A stretch of 35,880 nucleotides of DNA from Lachnospiraceae bacterium (GTDB lineage: Bacteria; Bacillota; Clostridia; Lachnospirales; Lachnospiraceae): NCBI GenBank assembly GCA_024694055.1, contig JAILKC010000139.1, forward strand, positions 1-35,880, given 5' to 3'. The position numbers and the translations under genes are program-made. Numbering within the stretch: position 1 is the first letter of the stretch; the number at the start of each line of letters is the position of its first letter. The notes under the pieces are model-generated. The model saw nothing but the letters and a program-made list of their open reading frames with translations, made no database searches and had not been told where the DNA came from. Shown here piece after piece: positions 1 through 6,526 of the stretch.

Positions 1-128
1 CCGTCTCCTTTTTCACATACAGGGCATATAATATTCTTTCCCTTTGTAGGCAGGTCACCCTCTTCCCTCATGCCCCCGGAAACCTCACTCAGTTCTTCAT
101 CATTAAGTTCATATCTGTTCTCTGCCAT
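1..128 (-). CDS. Double-glycine-leader small peptide, C-terminus cut by window edge
   Basis: Partial gene; 42 codons are visible before the left edge. It starts at ATG 126-128 behind GGAGAAG, six bases upstream. The first 19 residues, acidic and ending in ELNDEELSEVSGG, match the double-glycine leaders of class II bacteriocins and related peptides, which are cleaved after GG by a C39-peptidase ABC exporter. After GG comes a charged linker and then CPVCEKGDG, the first half of a possible zinc ribbon or Cys-rich core. Leader recognition is from the sequence; export and processing are inferred, since no C39 exporter lies in the window. A promoter sits just upstream. It could instead be a non-bacteriocin Cys-rich peptide using the same leader type, which is common in Lachnospiraceae. 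The product is unknown. Confidence 0.7.
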   Translation of the reverse strand, partial: MAENRYELNDEELSEVSGGMREEGDLPTKGKNIICPVCEKGD

Positions 129-166
129 ATTAACTTCTCCATAAGGTTCATCAAACTGCCACTACC

Positions 167-197
167 ATTATATACGAAGAAATACATTTCGTGGCAA
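167..197 (-). promoter_or_regulatory. Promoter of the double-glycine peptide gene
   Basis: On the minus strand TTGCCA (192-197) and TATAAT (167-172) are 19 bases apart; the overlapping TATATA (169-174) gives 17. The block TTCGTATATAAT and its flanks recur at the promoter near 5746-5776. The predicted start near 160 leaves a leader of about 32 bases. Confidence 0.6.
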
Positions 198-232
198 CTA
201 ATATGGACCTTGCTTCAACAGGACTTGAACCA

Positions 233-252
233 GGTTGGCGCAGGCGCCAACC
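233..252. repeat. GC-rich perfect palindrome between peptide gene and tRNA-Leu
   Basis: GGTTGGCGC at 233-241 is the exact reverse complement of 244-252, leaving a 2-base centre. It lies in the element between the promoter of the peptide gene and tRNA-Leu. No T-run follows on either strand, so it is not an ordinary terminator. Confidence 0.75.
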
Positions 253-254
253 CT

Positions 255-278
255 ACAAAAGTGCTTTCGCACTTTTGT
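255..278. repeat. Perfect 10-bp hairpin, GAAA tetraloop on minus strand
   Basis: ACAAAAGTGC (255-264) pairs with GCACTTTTGT (269-278) across a 4-base loop; read on the minus strand the loop is GAAA, a stable GNRA tetraloop. With the preceding palindrome it is enclosed by a mirrored T-arm pair (222-231 and 285-294, 9 of 10 bases complementary), so the whole could fold as a three-way junction. Confidence 0.7.
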
Positions 279-282
279 CAAT

Positions 283-369
283 CAGGTTCGAGTCACTTTG
301 TTATCCGCATAAAAAGGGGATAGAAATACTTCTATCCCCTTTTTATGCGGATAACAGGACTTGAACCTG
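283..369. repeat. Inverted duplication of tRNA-Leu 3' end and terminator
   Basis: The left arm 283-325 and right arm 330-369 are reverse complements over about 40 bases, with one mismatch and a 3-base gap, across a 4-base centre. The right arm contains the T-arm and acceptor 3' strand of tRNA-Leu plus the terminator stem. The left arm is therefore a mirrored copy of the tRNA end. The innermost 25 bp (301-325 with 330-354) are perfect. See the finding on this element. Confidence 0.8.
301..354 (-). terminator. Rho-independent terminator of tRNA-Leu
   Basis: The stem core GGGGATAGAA/TTCTATCCCC is flanked by A5 and T5, so it can work on both strands. On the minus strand it immediately follows the tRNA-Leu 3' end. 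Unusually, the palindrome continues through the T-run so that its far arm mirrors the last nine bases of the tRNA. Confidence 0.75.
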
Positions 370-425
370 CACGGTCTCCCACCAGAACCTAAATCTGGCG
401 CGTCTGCCAATTCCGCCATATCCGC
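346..425 (-). tRNA. tRNA-Leu (anticodon TAG)
   Basis: The minus strand reads a full cloverleaf: acceptor GCGGATA pairing with TATCCGC, discriminator A73, anticodon arm CCAGA-TTTAGGT-TCTGG giving TAG, an 11-base extended variable arm (class II), and T-arm GCAGG-TTCAAGT-CCTGT. CCA is not encoded. It has its own promoter (465-494), a leader hairpin and a terminator, so it is a single-gene transcript. Confidence 0.93.
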
Positions 426-430
426 TTATG

Positions 431-460
431 GTCAGGGCCTAAGCATGCCTAAGCCCTGAC
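431..460 (-). other. Leader hairpin at 5' end of the tRNA-Leu transcript
   Basis: The near-palindrome GTCAGGGC...GCCCTGAC folds on the minus strand into a 13-pair stem (two G-U) with loop CAUG. The promoter predicts a start near 458, so the transcript would begin within a base or two of the hairpin, five bases before the mature tRNA. It may protect the 5' end or affect RNase P access; this is inference. Confidence 0.55.
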
Positions 461-464
461 TCGT

Positions 465-494
465 ATTATAGTCAAAATGAATTGCCCATGTCAA
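465..494 (-). promoter_or_regulatory. Strong promoter of tRNA-Leu
   Basis: On the minus strand a consensus TTGACA (489-494), an 18-base spacer and a consensus TATAAT (465-470) lie about 40 bases upstream of the mature tRNA 5' end, as expected for a stable-RNA promoter. Confidence 0.8.
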
Positions 495-519
495 TTCTTT
501 TCCTGACCGGAATATTACA

Positions 520-1698
520 TTACTCTATGGTCGCATACATGAAGTACTTAAATCCGAGAGGGTTGGTGAAGAATCCCTTTACATTCGAATCAAGCATATA
601 TATGTCTGTGTAGAAGTACAGAGGGCAGATACATCCCGTGCTCATGAGAAGATCCTCTGCTCTGTGCATAAGCTCATAACGTGTCTTATCGTCTGTGCAT
701 GCTTTGATATCGGCTATTACCACATCATAAGTCTCAGCCCATGTTCCGTCTGTGACATTGGTGTCATATCCAAGATCTGTAAGATCGATGCTGTATGCCT
801 TTACAGACTCGTTTGCTCCCTTACCGAACTGCACATCATTATTACCTGAAGCAGTTACCCACATATCAAGGAAACTGATGGGATCATTGTAGTCGGCAAG
901 CCATCCGTTACGTGCAACAGAGTAGCCTCCGCTCTTACGTGTCTCAAGGAATGTATTCCACTCCTGATTCTCAAGATTCATTGTGATGCCTACCTGTGCA
1001 AGTGCACTCTGAAGGTACTCAGCGATCGCCTTATGAGTGTCTGAAGTATTGTACAGATATGTCATTGCAGGGAAGTCAGTGAACTTACCTGTTGCCTCAT
1101 CATATGTGTAGTACTTCTTAAGTGTCTCTACGGCAGAATCGAAGTTGCCCTGAAGGCTGTCCTTATCTACAGCAAAATATCCGCCGTTACCGTTGGCATT
1201 CATATAGAACTGAGATCCGTCAGCATCCGTAAGACCCATTGCAACGAATGAAGAAGCGGGAACCTGACCTGCCTGTCCGATCTCCTCTACGATATAGTTA
1301 CGATCAAAGAGAAGGCTGACTGCCTTTCTGATCTCCTGCTTAGCCTTCTCAGCCTCATCCCCCTTAAGTGGGCTTGACTTGGGAAGGATATCCTCATTGA
1401 CATTCCAGCATACATAGTATGTACCGAGCTGACCTGTTACGACAAACTCATCCGGATACTTATCCTTTAAAGCTGCTATCTCGTTGGTATGAACCTCATC
1501 GATCAGCTGCCAGCTGCCGTTTTCGAAGTTAGTCAGCATGTTATTATGATCATCAGAGAGATAGAAGTTGATCTCATCCATTGTGATGGTATCAGCATCA
1601 ACATAGTTCTCATTCTTGGTAAGTGTGATAACGACCCACACGGTAAAAGCACCCAATATAAGACGTTTTAGGATGTATTTTAAAGTCTTGGGATTCAA
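520..1698 (-). pseudogene. Chimeric oppB::oppA gene, in-frame deletion scar of an oligopeptide ABC transporter
   Basis: The 392-residue product is a hybrid. Residues 1-27 (KYILKRLILGAFTVWVVITLT) are the conserved first transmembrane segment of an OppB/DppB permease. From about residue 28 (KNENYVDADTITMDEI) to the end it is the C-terminal half of an OppA-type solute-binding protein (SBP family 5), with the typical IDEVHTNEIAALK and TYYVCWNV stretches. The binding-protein signal peptide, Cys anchor and N-lobe are missing; normal OppA proteins are about 540-600 residues. The junction near base 1617 is in frame with no stop. It starts at TTG 1698 behind AGGAGAG. The simplest origin is one deletion from inside oppB to inside a downstream oppA, removing the genes between. 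It is probably non-functional in transport but looks translatable as a membrane-anchored half-lobe. Confidence 0.8.
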
Positions 1699-1725
1699 TT
1701 CTTCTCTCCTTTGATGCGGTATGGC

Positions 1726-1742
1726 GATCGGACTGTCCGATC
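1726..1742. promoter_or_regulatory. Perfect 17-base palindrome upstream of the opp chimera
   Basis: GATCGGAC T GTCCGATC lies 28 bases before the TTG start of the chimeric gene, downstream of a possible minus-strand -35 TTGACA near 1795. It could be an operator or leader hairpin; there is no T-run. Confidence 0.4.
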
Positions 1743-1840
1743 ATCATGCCGAGCTTAAAGTTCATTTTTCAATTGTTCTTGCTTTCGCTGTATTGTCAAG
1801 TTCTGCGCGGTAGCACGTCACTCTGATAATGTGCTGCAGA

Positions 1841-3226
1841 TCACGGAGTACCGTCCGGAACTTTGCTGATGATATCCTTGTTGATCTTAATATAGAATAT
1901 TGTAGTGGCTGTAGCCGACATCACTTCCGCAATGGGGAATGACCACCATACATTATTGACATTGCCCGTAAGCGCAAGCAGATAAGCCGCAGGAAGCAGT
2001 ACCACTATCTGTCGCAGTATGGATACGAACATACTGTACACGCCGTTGCCGAGACTTTGGAACACGGTTCCGACCACTATACAGTACGCTGCTATCGGGA
2101 AATGTATCGCTATTATCCTGAGTGCCGGCTTACCCATGGACAGCATATGTTCCGAAGCATTGAACAGCGTAAACAACTGTCCCGGCAATATCTCGAAGAT
2201 GAGCAGTCCAAACAGCATGATAGCCAAGGCCATATATATGGCAAATCGTATCGTTTTTTTCATACGGATCCGGTTCTCTGCGCCAAAATTGTATGCCACG
2301 ATGGGAACCATTCCGTTGTTTAGGCCGAATATGGGCATGAACACAAAGCTCTGGAGTTTAAAGTAGACACCGAATACCGCAACCGCAGTTGAAGAGAATG
2401 TATTGAGTATGCGGTTCATTCCGTATACCATGATCGATCCGATAGACTGCATTATTATGGAAGGAAGACCCACCTTGTATATGCGGCCTATAACTTTTAT
2501 ATCAGGCTTAAAGCCCTTAAAACTTAATGTGATCTCCTTATTGACCTTTAAGTTGAATATGACAGCCATGGTGGCAGCCACTATCTGCCCGGCAACCGTA
2601 GCTATGGCCGCACCCGCTATACCAAGTCTCGGGACACCGAAGAGTCCGAATATGAGTATCGGATCCATAATGATGTTGATAATGGCACCCGTACCCTGAG
2701 TGATCATATTATAGAAAGTCTTACCCGTAGACTGTAAGAGCCTCTCAAATATCAGCTGTGTATATACGCCGAAACTTAAGCAGCAGCATAACGTAAGATA
2801 TGTCACGCCGTACCTTATGATATTCTCATTGTCAGTCTGGCTTCTGTAGAAAGGCTCTACCAAATTAAGACCTATGATGAGGAATATGATATAGTTGACA
2901 GCCGACATGAAAATGCCGTTGGTGGCCGCCTTATTCACCGAATCAAAGTCCTTTTCTCCAAGCGACTTTGAAAGCATTGCATTGACGCCGACACCGAGTC
3001 CCACTCCGATCGCAAACATCAATGTCTGCAAAGGAAAGGCCATTGAGACTGCGGTAAGCGCATCCTCTTCAATCCTCGCCACGAATATCGAATCCACGAT
3101 ATTGTACAGTGCCTGCACAAGCATCGAGCACATCATCGGTACTGACATCGATATAAGCAGTCTTCCTACGGGCATGGTGCCCATTTTGTTTTCTTTTATT
3201 ACAGTCTTTTCCACTTTCTCACCCAT
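1841..3226 (-). CDS. MATE family multidrug/sodium antiporter
   Basis: A 461-residue polytopic protein of the MATE family, which exports cationic drugs or metabolites across the membrane in exchange for Na+ or H+. Evidence: about 12 hydrophobic segments arranged as two repeats, the N-terminal MPVGRLLISMSVPMM and ALYNIVDSIFVAR signatures typical of clostridial MATE proteins, and PAIRIIAIHFP-like sequence starting the second half. Length is normal. The start is uncertain: the ATG at 3226 has no good ribosome site, and an in-frame ATG ten codons later (MGTMPVGRL) is also weakly served. It lies 20 bases after the tRNA-Lys terminator, so it may depend on read-through from the tRNA operon. Substrate cannot be predicted. 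Confidence 0.88.
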   Translation of the reverse strand: MGEKVEKTVIKENKMGTMPVGRLLISMSVPMMCSMLVQALYNIVDSIFVARIEEDALTAVSMAFPLQTLMFAIGVGLGVGVNAMLSKSLGEKDFDSVNKAATNGIFMSAVNYIIFLIIGLNLVEPFYRSQTDNENIIRYGVTYLTLCCCLSFGVYTQLIFERLLQSTGKTFYNMITQGTGAIINIIMDPILIFGLFGVPRLGIAGAAIATVAGQIVAATMAVIFNLKVNKEITLSFKGFKPDIKVIGRIYKVGLPSIIMQSIGSIMVYGMNRILNTFSSTAVAVFGVYFKLQSFVFMPIFGLNNGMVPIVAYNFGAENRIRMKKTIRFAIYMALAIMLFGLLIFEILPGQLFTLFNASEHMLSMGKPALRIIAIHFPIAAYCIVVGTVFQSLGNGVYSMFVSILRQIVVLLPAAYLLALTGNVNNVWWSFPIAEVMSATATTIFYIKINKDIISKVPDGTP

Positions 3227-3246
3227 ATATATGCTTTAATACATCA

Positions 3247-3272
3247 AAAGTCGCCACAATGTGCGGCGACTT
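3247..3272 (-). terminator. Terminator after tRNA-Lys
   Basis: AAGTCGCC pairs with GGCGACTT around a 9-base loop; on the minus strand TTTT follows. It ends the tRNA cluster just before the MATE gene, with a short T-run that may leak. Confidence 0.6.
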
Positions 3273-3282
3273 CGAATAACAG

Positions 3283-3355
3283 TGAGCCACGTGGGAATCG
3301 AACCCGCGACAACTTGATTAAAAGTCAAGTGCTCTACCGACTGAGCTAGTGGCCC
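3283..3355 (-). tRNA. tRNA-Lys (anticodon TTT)
   Basis: Minus-strand cloverleaf with acceptor GGGCCAC and GTGGCTC (one G-U), A73, anticodon arm CTTGA-CTTTTAA-TCAAG and T-loop TTCGATT. Last gene of the four-tRNA cluster. CCA is not encoded. Confidence 0.93.
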
Positions 3356-3390
3356 ATATGTAATTGGGGGGCATCGGATAACGTCCCAAG

Positions 3391-3462
3391 CTGGGCCGAC
3401 TGGATTCGAACCAGCGAATGTAGGGATCAAAACCCTATGCCTTACCGCTTGGCGACGGCCCA
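3391..3462 (-). tRNA. tRNA-Gln (anticodon TTG)
   Basis: Minus-strand cloverleaf with acceptor TGGGCCG/CGGCCCA, G73, anticodon arm TAGGG-TTTTGAT-CCCTA and T-loop TTCGAAT. The U1-A72 pair and G73 fit Gln. Confidence 0.93.
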
Positions 3463-3473
3463 ATATTAAAAAA

Positions 3474-3505
3474 GTTTTGCGTCTAAATGAAAACCGCCGC
3501 AAAAC
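3474..3505 (-). terminator. Terminator inside the tRNA cluster, between tRNA-His and tRNA-Gln
   Basis: GTTTTGCG (3474-3481) pairs with CGCAAAAC (3498-3505), and on the minus strand a T6 run follows directly. It would stop transcription after tRNA-Arg and tRNA-His, so tRNA-Gln and tRNA-Lys need read-through or another promoter. The position within a cluster is unusual. Confidence 0.65.
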
Positions 3506-3512
3506 CTCATCG

Positions 3513-3587
3513 GGTGGGTAGAGGGATTCGAACCCTCGGCCTCCAGAGCCACAATCTGGCGCGCTAACCAACTGCGCCATACCCACC
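3513..3587 (-). tRNA. tRNA-His (anticodon GTG)
   Basis: Minus-strand cloverleaf with acceptor GTGGGTA/TACCCAC plus the His-specific extra G-1 opposite C73, anticodon arm CCAGA-TTGTGGC-TCTGG and T-loop TTCGAAT. Confidence 0.93.
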
Positions 3588-3647
3588 ATGTCACCTGACC
3601 ATAAACCAGTACTCAGGTCCGGTTGTCACGACTCTGATCAGATAAAA

Positions 3648-3721
<74 letters not shown>

Positions 3722-3760
3722 GGACGTTAGTCATCAGGATTATTTCCTGCGAACTAGACA

Positions 3761-3790
3761 ACTTTATCATTAAAGTAGCAATGATGTCAA
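3761..3790 (-). promoter_or_regulatory. Promoter of the tRNA-Arg/His/Gln/Lys cluster
   Basis: On the minus strand TTGACA (3785-3790), 18 bases and TAAAGT (3761-3766) precede tRNA-Arg by about 40 bases. Confidence 0.65.
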
Positions 3791-3829
3791 TACCAATCTT
3801 AAGATTTTTATTGGCGGTTATATATTCAC

Positions 3830-5632
3830 TTAAGAATTGGCGCCGGCGCTTACTGCATTGTCCAGATCATATTTGATGGTAAGCACATTAAGGCCAAGCA
3901 TATTGCTGTATTCCACCGATGAAGAATTCTCTCTGAACTTCTTAAAGTGAGTCATCATATCCACTCTCTTAACAGATTCCTCTCTGTTCTCTGCACTGTA
4001 TGAGAGATTATCACCTTTAAGACGGATCGTAAGTACATTATCCTTATGGAAAAGTGAGATGTCTATGCTGTTTTTATCCTTGGCTTCGTCAAAGCTTTCA
4101 CGGATTATATTGCCTGCAAGTGACGCAAGCGCCCCGGTTAATCCCGTCACTTTTTCTTCATCCACTCCGTATCTCTTGCAGAAATCTGCCACTTTTTCAA
4201 ATGTAGAGGCAATGTTATCCTTGTCATGAAGGATAAGCACAAGACGATCTTCCTCGGATACTCCGTAGCCCGAAGGAAGTATAAGCCAGTCTTCCGCATT
4301 TTTAACAAATCTCTTATTATGTGCAATCGTAACGATCACGATGATTACGCAGGCAATGAGTGAATTACCGATCATCGCAAGCCATACGGCATCGATTCCC
4401 ATAGAAGGCATCAACGGTACCGCGATCACGGTCACAAGCAAAAATCCCTGCAGGAATGAGAAGAAATTGGATAAAGCATTCTTGCCTGTTGCCTGATAGT
4501 AATAAGAAAATATAAGGGTTACAGCCAAAGGTATGAGATATATCGCACATGCTCTTAATCCTGTAACAACCATGCCATAAATTTCAGATGAAGTGTCATG
4601 ATAATAGAATCTGGCGATCGGAACAGCTATGACAAAACTAAGCACTGCTTCAATGCCCACAACGATAAAGCTTCTTTTGATGATTATCTTAAGAAGTGTA
4701 AGCAGCGATGCACGATCCTCCTCACCATAGCTGACACTGCCAATCATACGCATGGTTCCGGCGATACCCGTAGGAACCGAAGAATACAGTGTATGTATAA
4801 GGGTCTGGGTAGCCAAAGCTGCCACAGCCGCCATTCCGGCATATCTTGCCAGAGATCTGTTGATTATCACACTTCGTACTGCCGTACAGAGTATTAAAGT
4901 CGCACCGGGAAAACCGATATTGAATAACAGTCCCAGATCCTTCCAGTTGGCAGATTTAAGCGAGAACTTAAGCATCGCCTTTTTCGTAAAGAAATAGCTG
5001 CCGACTATAAAACAGAATACCCAGTTGCTAAGCGACGTAGCGATTCCGAGACCCAAAAGCCCCATCTTAAACACGGCTGCAAACAGCAGATCAAGTACGA
5101 TATTGGACCCGAGCATCGATACCAATGCCACATAGTTACGCTTATCCTGACGCTCGATCTGAAGGAAAGAGGCGTATTGCTGCGCCATAAGCAACGGGAT
5201 CACTCCCACTCCTCTTCCGATTATATACATCGCTACACCATCTGCGCTCTCAGCCGCACCAAGTGCCAAAGCCATCTGATACGGCATGACAAAACTCAGT
5301 GCTGTGATCAGACCCGTAAATATAACGACCAGAGTCATATTGATACTGAACACGCTCTTGGTGCCTTCCATCCTGCCTTCACCTATATATCGTCCGCACA
5401 GTACCTGGGAACCGCCAAGAAGGATCAGATTGAATGCCGCGCATATAAGCTGAAGCGGCGTATATATACCTATGGCAGTCATGGCTTCTTCGCCTATGAA
5501 GTTACTTCCGACTGCACCATCGATAATACTGTTAAAGCAACTTGTAGCCAAAGTCAGGATCTGTATGGGCATGATCGTGGCAACAAGTCTTGCTATCGTC
5601 TGCGAACTGTGTTTTGGATTATTATTATTCAT
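3830..5632 (-). CDS. MATE family exporter fused to a degenerate RsbW-like ATPase domain
   Basis: A 600-residue protein. Residues 1 to about 445 form a MATE antiporter (about 12 membrane segments; NSIIDGAVGSNFIGEEAMTAIG at the start is the family's first-helix region). The last 150 residues, after the final helix (ACVIIVIVTIAHN), are cytoplasmic and resemble the GHKL ATPase fold of RsbW-type anti-sigma kinases: an N-box-like SLAGNIIRESFDEA, a DNVLTIRLKGDN stretch where the G1 box would be, and a terminal GLNVLTIKY. Usual N-box Glu and G1 Asp residues are poorly kept, so ATP binding is doubtful. ATG 5632 has AGGAGAG eight bases upstream. It is divergent from the cyclic-nucleotide-binding protein at 5792; the pair may work together. 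Substrate and the role of the tail are unknown. Confidence 0.8.
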   Translation of the reverse strand: MNNNNPKHSSQTIARLVATIMPIQILTLATSCFNSIIDGAVGSNFIGEEAMTAIGIYTPLQLICAAFNLILLGGSQVLCGRYIGEGRMEGTKSVFSINMTLVVIFTGLITALSFVMPYQMALALGAAESADGVAMYIIGRGVGVIPLLMAQQYASFLQIERQDKRNYVALVSMLGSNIVLDLLFAAVFKMGLLGLGIATSLSNWVFCFIVGSYFFTKKAMLKFSLKSANWKDLGLLFNIGFPGATLILCTAVRSVIINRSLARYAGMAAVAALATQTLIHTLYSSVPTGIAGTMRMIGSVSYGEEDRASLLTLLKIIIKRSFIVVGIEAVLSFVIAVPIARFYYHDTSSEIYGMVVTGLRACAIYLIPLAVTLIFSYYYQATGKNALSNFFSFLQGFLLVTVIAVPLMPSMGIDAVWLAMIGNSLIACVIIVIVTIAHNKRFVKNAEDWLILPSGYGVSEEDRLVLILHDKDNIASTFEKVADFCKRYGVDEEKVTGLTGALASLAGNIIRESFDEAKDKNSIDISLFHKDNVLTIRLKGDNLSYSAENREESVKRVDMMTHFKKFRENSSSVEYSNMLGLNVLTIKYDLDNAVSAGANS

Positions 5633-5695
5633 TAATATGTCTCTCCTTTAATCGCGCCAATCGCTTTATCTTAGATATCATAATCGAAAAAACTC

Positions 5696-5724
5696 TTGAC
5701 ATTTACCCCCGTCGGCTGAATGAT
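5696..5724 (+). promoter_or_regulatory. Promoter of the cyclic-nucleotide-binding protein
   Basis: TTGACA (5696-5701), 17 bases, AATGAT (5719-5724) on the plus strand. The predicted transcript start is about 60 bases before the ATG at 5792. It faces the promoter of the MATE-ATPase gene, and the two transcripts overlap at their 5' ends. Confidence 0.5.
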
Positions 5725-5745
5725 GATTGTAAAGCAACTGCAACT

Positions 5746-5776
5746 ATTATATACGAAAAATACATGAATGTGTCAA
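5746..5776 (-). promoter_or_regulatory. Promoter of the MATE-ATPase fusion gene
   Basis: On the minus strand TTGACA (5771-5776) and TATAAT (5746-5751) are 19 apart (17 to the overlapping TATATA). The block from -30 to beyond the -10 closely matches the promoter at 167-197, as does the downstream GCAGTT. It leaves a leader of about 107 bases. Confidence 0.6.
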
Positions 5777-5791
5777 AACAGGAATAAAAAC

Positions 5792-6307
5792 ATGAGCGAA
5801 TTAAAAAAGAATGATATCGGAAAGATCATAAGCATCCCTGCCGAGACAGTGATACTGTCGGAGGGAACGATAAATCCGGATATGTATAAGATAATAAAAG
5901 GACATGTGGAGGTCTATATCGGATATGGCACCGACAGTGAGACATTGATCGGCGTCCTCGGCCCGCAGTCATGCTTCGGAGAATTCGGTCTGCTTCTTAA
6001 AAAGCCTGCCATCTATACCGTGATCGCATTTTCGGATGTGCTCCTTATGAGGATCACCGAAGGCGAGATCGGAGATTTCGTACAGCAGAATCACAAGAAC
6101 ATAATAGATATCATGCGCAACATGGCCGCTACCATGATGACCATGAAACTCCAGATTGAGCTGCTCATGAACGATCTTAAAAGCGGAAAAAGCCCGGATG
6201 ATTCAGTCCTTCGCGACATCCGCAAGACCATGGGCAACTATGCGATCAACCGCTATGTCGACATGCTCGGCACCGACGCCAACTCCTCATACAATGAACT
6301 GGCCTGA
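5792..6307 (+). CDS. Stand-alone cyclic-nucleotide-binding (CRP-like sensor) domain protein
   Basis: A 171-residue protein. Residues about 10-115 match the cNMP-binding beta-roll of CRP/FNR proteins: SEGTINPDMYKIIKGHVEVYI, then GPQSCFGEFGLLLKKPAIYTVIAF with the phosphate-binding-cassette-like FGE, then VLLMRITEGEIGDFV. No helix-turn-helix follows; the last 60 residues are helical and charged, so it is not an evident DNA-binding regulator. The cassette Arg that contacts cAMP in CRP is not evident (KKPAIYT), so the ligand is unclear. I chose ATG 5792 because AGGA lies eight bases upstream; an earlier in-frame ATG at 5768 lacks a ribosome site and lies in the opposing promoter. It is the only convincing plus-strand gene here, divergent from the MATE-ATPase fusion, and may regulate or scaffold it. 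Confidence 0.8.
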   Translation: MSELKKNDIGKIISIPAETVILSEGTINPDMYKIIKGHVEVYIGYGTDSETLIGVLGPQSCFGEFGLLLKKPAIYTVIAFSDVLLMRITEGEIGDFVQQNHKNIIDIMRNMAATMMTMKLQIELLMNDLKSGKSPDDSVLRDIRKTMGNYAINRYVDMLGTDANSSYNELA

Positions 6308-6346
6308 CCCCGATGGACCCCGGGGACGGGGTTGGTGGTCCATTAC

Positions 6347-6380
6347 AAAAAAAACCTCAGGAAATCCTGAGGGGTTTTGT
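6347..6380. terminator. Bidirectional terminator between the CNBD gene and the tRNA-Gly region
   Basis: CCTCAGG (6355-6361), loop AAAT, CCTGAGG (6366-6372). On the minus strand a T8 run follows; on the plus strand GGTTTTGT. It can end the CNBD transcript. Its stem nearly copies that of the tRNA-Gly terminator at 6485-6522, and the following bases (6383-6394) copy the end of tRNA-Gly. Confidence 0.75.
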
Positions 6381-6382
6381 AA

Positions 6383-6460
6383 GCGGGTGATGGGGCGAGC
6401 GCGGTCCGGTGGACCGCATGCTGCGAGCCGACCGAGCCGGAAGGCGAGACCGAACCCACG
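6383..6460 (-). pseudogene. Broken copy of the tRNA-Gly 3' half
   Basis: Plus-strand 6383-6394 is identical to the terminal bases of tRNA-Gly at 6529-6540, and CGAACCCACG at 6451-6460 is identical to its T-arm at 6543-6552. In the intact gene these blocks are 2 bases apart; here 56 GC-rich bases separate them. A terminator like that of tRNA-Gly precedes the copy. I read it as a duplicated tRNA 3' half plus terminator disrupted by an insertion or rearrangement. Confidence 0.55.
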
Positions 6461-6480
6461 GGTTCGAGGTCTCGCCTTCC
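6439..6480. repeat. GC-rich 42-base near-perfect palindrome
   Basis: Thirteen-base arms (6439-6451, 6468-6480; GGAAGGCGAGACC) enclose a second palindrome GAACCC-AC-GGGTTC that includes the tRNA T-arm copy. Another GC-rich stem, GCGGTCC-GGT-GGACCGC, lies at 6401-6417. The stretch 6385-6480 is clearly richer in GC than the neighbouring genes. Confidence 0.7.
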
Positions 6481-6484
6481 CTGA

Positions 6485-6522
6485 CAAAAAGGGCCTCAGG
6501 TATGCACCTGAGGCTCTTTTTG
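6485..6522 (-). terminator. Terminator of tRNA-Gly, bidirectional
   Basis: GGCCTCAGGT, loop ATGC, ACCTGAGGCT, flanked by A5 and T5. It lies directly after the tRNA-Gly 3' end on the minus strand. Confidence 0.8.
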
Positions 6523-6526
6523 TTAG

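Noticed and set aside
205-369. Integrated phage or genomic island at tRNA-Leu
   Set aside because: There are copied tRNA ends, but no integrase, excisionase or foreign gene block between them in this window.
3236-3589. A minus-strand open frame of 117 codons
   Set aside because: It runs through three tRNA genes and their spacers; translated tRNA sequence is not a protein.
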